Positions 13,530 through 19,899 of a stretch of 19,899 nt of DNA are shown in pieces. Where the stretch lies: positions 1 to 19,899 of the forward strand of contig JAXFQY010000112.1 in NCBI GenBank assembly GCA_034178705.1, read 5' to 3'. The notes below the pieces were generated by a model, which was not told where the DNA came from, did not search any database, and saw only the letters and a list, made by a program, of their open reading frames with translations. The stretch's first letter is position 1; each line of letters begins with the position of its first letter. The translations under genes and the position numbers were made by a program. The DNA comes from RUG12395 sp034178705. Lineage in GTDB: Bacteria; Bacillota; Clostridia; Oscillospirales; CAG-272.

Positions 13530-13718
13530 TTATTTTTTTTGTTCCTTTCGGTCCGGTTCTGAAGACACCGCCCAAAGCTTCTTACATTTCCCGCAGCGGA
13601 AGGTCATTCCCTCAATGTGGCTGCTTTTCAGCAAGCCGACTCTCGGAAGCCTTTCTCCGCACTGCGGGCAGATCACCTTTGTGATCTCGCATTCCCTTGC
13701 CGGAGTGATTGAAAACAT
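13530..13718 (-). CDS. Com-like zinc-ribbon protein
   Basis: A 62-residue protein with two CxxC pairs, CPQC (Cys17, Cys20) and CGKC (Cys42, Cys45), spaced by 21 residues with SHIEGMTFRCGKC between. This fits the Com family of Mu-like phages, where Com is a small zinc protein that binds mRNA and opens translation of the mom DNA-modification gene. Here no mom-like gene lies nearby in the window, so its target is unknown; a role in late-gene control is possible. GGGAGG precedes the ATG by 9 bases. It follows the giant gene by 56 bp and is followed by a strong terminator. Confidence 0.82.
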   Translation of the reverse strand: MFSITPARECEITKVICPQCGERLPRVGLLKSSHIEGMTFRCGKCKKLWAVSSEPDRKEQKK

Positions 13719-13774
13719 GATTTCTACCTCCCGAAAATAATTATAAACGAAACAAAACCCGGATTTGTCACCAT

Positions 13775-16700
13775 TTATTTTATGGATGAGGCAGAAATTT
13801 TCCCGTTTTTGACTTCGAATCCGATTTTATTGCACAGCGCAATCTTTTCGTTCGCGGTTGCTCCTGACCGGTTCAGAATATATTTCAGCAGCTTTTTCTT
13901 GGCGGCTGCTGCCGTCATGTTTTTGAAGTCTCCGTCCTGAATTGAGTATCCGCTCAGCACAAGGATCAGCAAGCGCTCTTCGTCTGTCATGTTCTGCCGC
14001 AGAAGATAGGCAATTACTTTTTTCTTTTTTGTGCCGGATATCGCTTTGCCCTGCTTGTCCGTTTCTGCCGTCATGGAAGAAATCGCCGCATTGGCAATCG
14101 CATAGTCGGACAGCCCCAGGAATTTTTCGGCAAGAGATACCGTGCTGTTGCTATCAAGACCGAGTACGCTTTTCACAGACTGGTTATAATAGGAGTCATA
14201 TACCGTATTGATTGCCTTCGCCTGCGCCTGTTTGTTCAGGAGGGAAAACGCCTGTGATCCGATCATGGAATCCAGCTCATCGGTATATCCACCGTATATG
14301 GAAGAGAAAAGCTTCTTATCGTTTGCGGAAAGCTCGTATTCCGTACCGTTTACGGAAATGCTGTCTCCGATTGTCTTTGGGAGAACAGAGTACCCGTTTT
14401 TCAGCAATTCCTTGATTGCCTCTGCTGTTTCTTCCTTTTCGAATTTCCCGAGTTTGTTTTTCGCCCAGACATTCAATACCGTTTCTGCCATCTCTTCGTC
14501 CCCTGCCTCAATCGCGGCGGAAAGGTCCTTCCGATAGCTTTGGCTTTTGAAAGCATCATCGATGAGATAGGCGGCGCGCGGGATCGTCCGCTTGATTGCG
14601 CCATAGGAGAGATTCCATAGATTCTGAGCCGGCAGTCCCACAAACTTGGAGGCTGAGAAAACAATACTTTTGACGGCTGTAAGAGCGTCTTTTGAATCCG
14701 CCTCTCCTGATACTGCATCACCGATTACACGGAATCCTTTTTTGGTAGCCTCAGCGAGATCGTTCAGCATGTCATAGTTGGAGTCTCCAAACTCAAAGCC
14801 GTTGACAATGTAATCATAGGCGTCACTGATAATCGGAAGACCTCCGAGCATATTTCCGAAAGAATCCAGGACAATGTTTTCCGGGATTTTTTCTTTGTCA
14901 TCGTCCTTGCCGTAAATCCAACGGAACGCCTGGGCAAGAATGGCCATGTAAACGGACGAGGAGACAATAGCACCGACTGACTTGGCAAGCTGCTTATTCG
15001 CTGTCCGAATTTCCTTTCTAATCTCTGATTTTTCGGCAGCGCTTTGGGCGTTGGACAACCGATCAGAAAGCACGGACCGTTTTCCCACGGCGTCAAACAG
15101 CCTTCCGACTACCTTCATGCTGTCAGCAGTGAACATCGTAAACGATTTCATGACCTCCGAACCGGATCTCATTGCTGCAGATCGGTCTGTCGCTGTCGCG
15201 TTTTGCTGGGTTTCAAGGATGACGCGCTCGAGAAGCTTTCCGGCGGCAATCCGGTTTTCCTCACTCCCTATCTTGGGGCCTCCATCTGACGCAATCTGCG
15301 CCTGGCATGCTCCGAACAGCACCCTGACATTCAAACGATCACACATGCCGATCGGCTTTGTCAGAAGATCACCGATGCCATCCAGCTTCTCCGTAACGCT
15401 TTGCGCGAGCGCGGCTGTCTGGTCATAGTTTCGTACCTCTGCAATTCTGCAGTACTGATCTACCCTGGAAGAATCGATGGTCATGCCTCGGATTATGTTT
15501 TTCGGGCTGAGAATGCTTGTAGAAGCAAAAAGGGAAGAAAACTGTGTTGCAAGCACCTTGACGTTCATACCGAGAACGGCAGTCGCGTATTTACCGCGCA
15601 TCTTTCCGAATATCCGGTTAAGACCGTCCGTGTCTCTGGATAGTCCGCGCAGATCGTTCCGGAGATTCTGCATGTACTTGAAGTAGTCAGACCACACAAG
15701 CTCGGTTTCCGTCGCAATGGATACCGCCTTGTTTTTGTTGCCGGAAACATCAAGGTTGAACAGCATGTCGAAGCTGTCCATTGCGGAAGCGAGCGCGGCA
15801 TACTTGGTGATTCCGCTGATGTGCCTGTCTACAACCTGATCAATCGGCAGAATCATCAGCTCTCCCTTTGCTCCCTTTACCGTGTTTTTGTTGAAGGACT
15901 GATTTGTTACGCTCATCGATTCTCCGATGTAATCCGCATCGATGCTGTGCGCTATGTTTGCGCGTGCGAGCGGGACGTAATATCCATCCTGTACATTGGA
16001 GAATCCCTGTCGCGCGATGTCTGTCTCGTATTTCAGCTGGCGGCATTGCTGATATACGGTTTCGACGATCGCAATATATTGCTTGTCCGTTTCGCTGAAG
16101 CTGCTTTCAAGCTGGCTTGCCGTCTTCTCGGCGATCTTGCGGAGATCTGCCTCTGAAATATCCGCGTCAGGATCCACGATACCGGAAACACGGATGCGAT
16201 CCTTTCCTTCGCGGAGCTCGAATCCGTTATAAAGAATTCCCGGGATTGCCTGATCTCTGTGCAGGGTCATATAGAGCTGCATCGCTTCCGCCTTTGTCAG
16301 ATCCGCTCCGTTGAACGGTACAATGGTATTCTGAATCTCCTTTCTCCAGCTTTTGTTTTTTCGGTAGAAATCGTCTATTCCCCGACGGATATCCATATCC
16401 AGGATGCTTTCCCTTATGGCTCCGTCGCGAAGATCCGCCAGCATCGAGGAGAAAAATCCGTTATCATTGTACCGGTCCATCCAACGCGCAAGAACCATCG
16501 GATCGGCAAAAGTCCTCATGTACCTGGATTCCATGATCCGCGTCAGCGGGCTTCTTTTGATGTTCGAGTTTTTTTGAATATCCGACACAAACGAGGAAGC
16601 CATTTCCGACGCGTCAACCCATCTTCCACGGAAAAACGCCTTATTATAGGATTTGATCAGGTGTGCAAATCCGTCAATAACCATTGCCATTTTGCGAAGA

Positions 16701-19700
16701 TTTCCCGTGCTTATGTAGTTCTGGTCGGCAAAGTGCTGCAGCGCAATCTTGGTCGACAGGTCATAGGAATCTCCGAGATTCTTTTTGCTGTACCAGTCGC
16801 GGAGCTTCCGGCAGTCATTGATATTCTCAAGGTCCAGTTCTTCCGCATTTCGGGCTTGATACATACGCAGGGCGGCTTCCGCGAGCGCGGATTCCGATGC
16901 GTCACCCTCCGTCGTGATTTCATTCAGCAGATTGGCAAGATCTTCACTGTAGATTCCTTTTGCCTCAAGGGATTTCTTGATATCCTGGGAGGTATAATGG
17001 TTGTACAGCTTTTGCAGTGCGGAAATCGCCGCACGGCTGTTAAGATTTCCACGGGACAGCACGCGGGAAAGCTCACCGGCAATTTTCAGAAATTCCTGTG
17101 AACCGATCTCTGTCGCGTTCGTGAAGGCTCCGTTTTTGGTATCGCGGAATCGCTCGGCAGAATAGATGACGCGGTTTATCGCGCGGTTTCTTTCTCCTCC
17201 GTCCCGAAGCAGCGTTTTGAGCTGTTCGGTTTCCTGAAGATATTGCCTCCGGAGCCGTGCATATTTGCTTTCCGACCCCGTTTCGTCTGCGGCGCGCAGA
17301 AGGGCAGAGGCGAATTTCTGCCGGATGTTCCGGTACTCTTCTTCTGAAGCGAAGGATTCCAGCGTAATCTTTTCGACCTTTTTCTTCGCGGCATCCCGGT
17401 TCATTTCGTACAGGTCGACGATCTCCCGGAAAATTTCGGATTCGCTTTGCGCATCGATCCGGATACCGGCGTCCGCAAGCTCTCTTGCGGCTGCTCCGGG
17501 CGTTATGCCTCCTTTTTTGCTCCACATGGAAAGTACTGTTTTCGCTCGTTCTCCGAATCCGGTCCTGATATCATCCCGGATTCCGGAAAGATCCATACTG
17601 TGCAGGTATTTCTTGAGCTGCGCATAAGTAACAGAGGCGCTTTCCATACTTTCCGTGTCGGCATCAGATTCCGACCGCTGTATGATCAGATTCCGGATTG
17701 CATAATCTGCCGCCTTCAGCGCATAGTCAGAGCGCTCTCCCGGCTCCGCTGTATTCAACTGTTCCAGGAGATAACTGTCCAGCGTTTCCGACGCCTTCCG
17801 GCTCATATCGACAGAGCTGTCCTGGTCGAGATATTCCCGGAATACCTCTTCAAGCGCCTTATTCCGAACGGATTCTGCGTCGGCTTTGTTATACATCCGT
17901 TGCCGGTTGTAATTCGCGATCAGCTTCGATGCGGCGGCGCTCCTTCTTTCGCTGATATCGGCATCATCCTTGAGGGAACGACGGATGTCAGGATTCTTTT
18001 CAGAAATCTCCGAGATTTTTTTCTCGGAAGTGTTGATTTTTTCGGAAGTTTGGGATATACTATTACCAGTAGTCGCGGATGAGGTCAAGCGGATTTTATG
18101 ATCTACTGTCTCTCCGTCGCTACGCGAAGCATCCAATATGGTTTGAACCAGCTTGGGCAATTGGAGCCCTCTGCTCGTAAACCAGTTGGGTGCTTTTTTC
18201 GTGCTTGCGTCGAGTAGATTTCCGTTCTCGATCTGATGATAAACATAGTTTTTAATTTTGTTGATTCCGTATTCATTTGTTTTGCTGTATATACTCGCGA
18301 TTTTGTTTATTACCGTACGGTCGAGAACCTTGTTGAGATGAATCGCTACAACCGAATCATTGCCGCTTTTATCAGTCAATTCCGTCAACGCGACAAAACT
18401 GTCAGGATAGGATCCTTTGAACAGAAGAATCGGATCGTTCAGCGCTTCCGGAAGCTTGGACAATTCATCAATAGAGAAAGAGTGCGCATCATCTCCCTTT
18501 CCTCCGGTGATCTTAACCATGCAATCTTCGAACATAACAACCGGAAGGTGTTTGGCTCCGTGTTTGATAAGCACATCTGGTGTTGTTCCAAGATCAAAAT
18601 ACCTACCATTAAAGCTTCCGTTCTTTTTTCCGCCGCCCGACAACCAATCGCGTATCTGCTGCCCGAAATCATCCCGAAGATTATATCTTTTACCGGTAAT
18701 TTCCTTGTCGTAATAGTTGATGTTGTCCTCGCCCTTTTTCGCGTTGTCCGAACGGATCAGCGCGTCTCCGGCAAAGGAGTTGTTTCCTCTGTTGATCTCT
18801 GAGAACCGGTTGAACATCTTCCGGTACATGGTCATGTACTTTCGCGCTTCGCGGCTCAGCCCTTCCTCAAAGCTGTACTTCTGTGCAGACTTTCCGAAGA
18901 AAGAGAGAACTTTTTCTTTGACGGTGGGTTCATCCGCCAAGAGAAATTCCCAGAAGGAGTCCGTTTCCGCCAGCTCCTCCGCATAGGCGGAGTTGATCTC
19001 ATCCAACAGGGCATCTTTGGATATATGATCTCCAAAGTAATTCTGGTAGAGTTCAATGGTACGGTTTCTTTTCTCCGTATCGATATGCTTCAGCGCAAAC
19101 CGTTCAATTTTCCGCCCGAGCTTCGGAAAAGCTTCGATCAATGCGTGTCCGTTCTCATGCGCCAGGATCTTCCGGAAGGAGCTTTCCTTTCCCTCGTTCG
19201 GATCGACAAAGACAGTACCGTTATTATAGTACCCCTTTGAGTCCTCATAGATACCGAGCTTCGGGTCAAATACGATGTTCAGACCGGATTTCGACGAGAT
19301 CCGCGCATAGAGCTTCACATCGGCATCGCTCAAGCCGTAGACACGCGCCTGCATAATGGTATTGCGGACGGCGGCTTTCCCCGGCTCCATAAGCCTTCTG
19401 TACTCCGGAATGTTCTTTTCCGCGTATTCTCCGGCGCTTTTCAATGCGGAACTCAGCTCAGTATTCTGCGCTGTCTCCGATGCTGTTTTGATGGACTTTA
19501 AGACTTTTTCTGCCTGTGCGCGGTCAAGAACCTTGCTCCATCTTCCGCTTTCGTTGTCGCGGATTTCATACCCGTCATAACCGTTTCGATCGGTCTTGAT
19601 CAGGATAAAATCATTTCCCCCGATCTGGTATCTCCTTGCGCCGTATGGCAGGGAAGAGAGCGACTCCGGAAGATCGCTTTTCCCCGTTTCCGGAGAACGG

Positions 19701-19899
19701 CTATCCGCAGCTTCCTTTTCCGAACCGTTCCGGGATTCCTGCTTTGTACTGTCCGGGTCTGCCTCTTTTGTGCCGTCCGCGTAGGTTACGGTTCCGTTTT
19801 CGAAGTCGTACTCGACGATTCTCTTTGCAGCTCTTTCAGCTTGCGGACGACTTCCTCCTCCGTTTCCGTTTCCGCTACGATATCCATCGCTCTGTATCC
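13775..19899 (-). CDS. Giant polyvalent virion protein: zincin peptidase, MuF-C-like domain, long helical C-terminus; 5' truncated
   Basis: The frame has no stop from 13775 to the window end, giving about 2040 residues with the N-terminus missing; the TTG at 19444 is internal. Order seen, counting from that Leu as 1: a Gly-rich and acidic linker, then a small globular unit (RRYQIGGNDFILIKTDRNGYDGYEIRD) upstream; a zincin metallopeptidase with HENGH at 96-100 (19145-19159); a linker with KRYNLRDD; a MuF-C-like domain at about 253-430 (YFDLGTTPDVLIKHGAKHLPVVM, LPEALNDPILLFKG, NKIASIYSKTN, LQLPKL); a second linker with IRRSLKDD; then 1400 residues, mostly helical, with two membrane-like stretches near 1285-1310 and 1485-1508 (SSSVYMAILAQAFRWIYG), resembling the LPD38-type end of phage polyvalent proteins. 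Such proteins are packaged and injected into the host. It holds the place usual for MuF, before the scaffold gene. Confidence 0.85.
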   Translation of the reverse strand, partial: IQSDGYRSGNGNGGGSRPQAERAAKRIVEYDFENGTVTYADGTKEADPDSTKQESRNGSEKEAADSRSPETGKSDLPESLSSLPYGARRYQIGGNDFILIKTDRNGYDGYEIRDNESGRWSKVLDRAQAEKVLKSIKTASETAQNTELSSALKSAGEYAEKNIPEYRRLMEPGKAAVRNTIMQARVYGLSDADVKLYARISSKSGLNIVFDPKLGIYEDSKGYYNNGTVFVDPNEGKESSFRKILAHENGHALIEAFPKLGRKIERFALKHIDTEKRNRTIELYQNYFGDHISKDALLDEINSAYAEELAETDSFWEFLLADEPTVKEKVLSFFGKSAQKYSFEEGLSREARKYMTMYRKMFNRFSEINRGNNSFAGDALIRSDNAKKGEDNINYYDKEITGKRYNLRDDFGQQIRDWLSGGGKKNGSFNGRYFDLGTTPDVLIKHGAKHLPVVMFEDCMVKITGGKGDDAHSFSIDELSKLPEALNDPILLFKGSYPDSFVALTELTDKSGNDSVVAIHLNKVLDRTVINKIASIYSKTNEYGINKIKNYVYHQIENGNLLDASTKKAPNWFTSRGLQLPKLVQTILDASRSDGETVDHKIRLTSSATTGNSISQTSEKINTSEKKISEISEKNPDIRRSLKDDADISERRSAAASKLIANYNRQRMYNKADAESVRNKALEEVFREYLDQDSSVDMSRKASETLDSYLLEQLNTAEPGERSDYALKAADYAIRNLIIQRSESDADTESMESASVTYAQLKKYLHSMDLSGIRDDIRTGFGERAKTVLSMWSKKGGITPGAAARELADAGIRIDAQSESEIFREIVDLYEMNRDAAKKKVEKITLESFASEEEYRNIRQKFASALLRAADETGSESKYARLRRQYLQETEQLKTLLRDGGERNRAINRVIYSAERFRDTKNGAFTNATEIGSQEFLKIAGELSRVLSRGNLNSRAAISALQKLYNHYTSQDIKKSLEAKGIYSEDLANLLNEITTEGDASESALAEAALRMYQARNAEELDLENINDCRKLRDWYSKKNLGDSYDLSTKIALQHFADQNYISTGNLRKMAMVIDGFAHLIKSYNKAFFRGRWVDASEMASSFVSDIQKNSNIKRSPLTRIMESRYMRTFADPMVLARWMDRYNDNGFFSSMLADLRDGAIRESILDMDIRRGIDDFYRKNKSWRKEIQNTIVPFNGADLTKAEAMQLYMTLHRDQAIPGILYNGFELREGKDRIRVSGIVDPDADISEADLRKIAEKTASQLESSFSETDKQYIAIVETVYQQCRQLKYETDIARQGFSNVQDGYYVPLARANIAHSIDADYIGESMSVTNQSFNKNTVKGAKGELMILPIDQVVDRHISGITKYAALASAMDSFDMLFNLDVSGNKNKAVSIATETELVWSDYFKYMQNLRNDLRGLSRDTDGLNRIFGKMRGKYATAVLGMNVKVLATQFSSLFASTSILSPKNIIRGMTIDSSRVDQYCRIAEVRNYDQTAALAQSVTEKLDGIGDLLTKPIGMCDRLNVRVLFGACQAQIASDGGPKIGSEENRIAAGKLLERVILETQQNATATDRSAAMRSGSEVMKSFTMFTADSMKVVGRLFDAVGKRSVLSDRLSNAQSAAEKSEIRKEIRTANKQLAKSVGAIVSSSVYMAILAQAFRWIYGKDDDKEKIPENIVLDSFGNMLGGLPIISDAYDYIVNGFEFGDSNYDMLNDLAEATKKGFRVIGDAVSGEADSKDALTAVKSIVFSASKFVGLPAQNLWNLSYGAIKRTIPRAAYLIDDAFKSQSYRKDLSAAIEAGDEEMAETVLNVWAKNKLGKFEKEETAEAIKELLKNGYSVLPKTIGDSISVNGTEYELSANDKKLFSSIYGGYTDELDSMIGSQAFSLLNKQAQAKAINTVYDSYYNQSVKSVLGLDSNSTVSLAEKFLGLSDYAIANAAISSMTAETDKQGKAISGTKKKKVIAYLLRQNMTDEERLLILVLSGYSIQDGDFKNMTAAAAKKKLLKYILNRSGATANEKIALCNKIGFEVKNGKISASSIK
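18155..18688 (-). other. MuF-C-like domain within the giant protein
   Basis: Residues about 253-430 show the run RYFDLGTTPDVLIKHG, LPVVMFEDCMVKITGG, ELSKLPEALNDPILLFKGSYPDSFVALTEL, VVAIHLNK, NKIASIYSKTN and a final LQLPKL, the pattern I know for the phage MuF-C domain found at the C-terminus of MuF proteins and in large polyvalent proteins. Its biochemical activity is not settled; an effector role has been proposed for the group. Confidence 0.75.

Noticed and set aside
13348..13575. A 75-codon minus-strand frame spanning the terminator hairpin
   Set aside because: It crosses the hairpin and overlaps the better supported 44-aa gene and the Com-like gene; its translation is basic and without pattern.
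16259..17101. A 280-codon plus-strand frame inside the giant gene
   Set aside because: Antisense shadow with no ribosome site and no recognisable protein; the minus frame is continuous and domain-bearing.
19442..19444. TTG as the start of the giant gene
   Set aside because: The same frame stays open for 151 more codons to the window edge with sensible protein sequence, and no ribosome site precedes the TTG.

Overview
The window looks like a piece of a Clostridia-type Firmicutes chromosome of intermediate GC carrying the right or left end of a short-tailed (podovirus-like) prophage integrated at a tRNA gene. The Firmicutes call rests on strong AGGAGG-type ribosome sites throughout, a DUF4358-like lipoprotein, a DUF4886-like SGNH hydrolase, an LLH-type holin, an XhlA-like protein and an SLH module on the endolysin. 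I cannot name the species.

Host part (1-3077): the 3' part of an SGNH/GDSL-type hydrolase gene overlaps by 4 bp the start of a small lipoprotein gene (both +). A perfect 23-bp hairpin separates them from a convergent guaB gene (-), which encodes an IMP dehydrogenase resembling the Tritrichomonas foetus type rather than the usual bacterial type. Divergent from guaB is tRNA-Ala(CGC) with an encoded CCA and its own promoter.

Junction (3078-3229): two hairpins that are both followed by T-runs in the minus direction, and short direct and inverted repeats containing TTAGG(T/C)ACAAA. This is the likely attachment-site end of the prophage; the integrase is not in the window.

Prophage (3230-19899, all on the minus strand, so transcription runs from high to low coordinates and leaves the window at its upstream end). 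Transcription order: a giant polyvalent protein (over 2000 residues visible, 5' end missing) with a zincin HENGH motif and a MuF-C-like domain; a 62-aa Com-like double-CxxC zinc protein; an intrinsic terminator; a 44-aa protein; a scaffold protein; a small capsid-decoration-like protein; a Mu gpT/HK97-type major capsid protein; a head-tail adaptor; a 900-aa nozzle-like tail protein; a tail-fibre protein; a tail protein carrying a Hint (hedgehog/intein) domain; a tail-fibre-assembly-type protein; and a lysis block (XhlA-like, M23-SLH endolysin, small membrane protein, LLH holin). Genes are packed with gaps of a few bases or short overlaps.

The most unusual elements are the giant polyprotein sitting in the slot usually held by a small MuF protein, with two related short motifs bracketing its MuF-C domain; the Hint domain in a tail protein that keeps its first Cys but lacks the terminal His-Asn; and the strong terminator in front of the scaffold/capsid genes with no room for a new promoter behind it. 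Terminase, portal, replication, lysogeny and integrase genes must lie beyond the window end.
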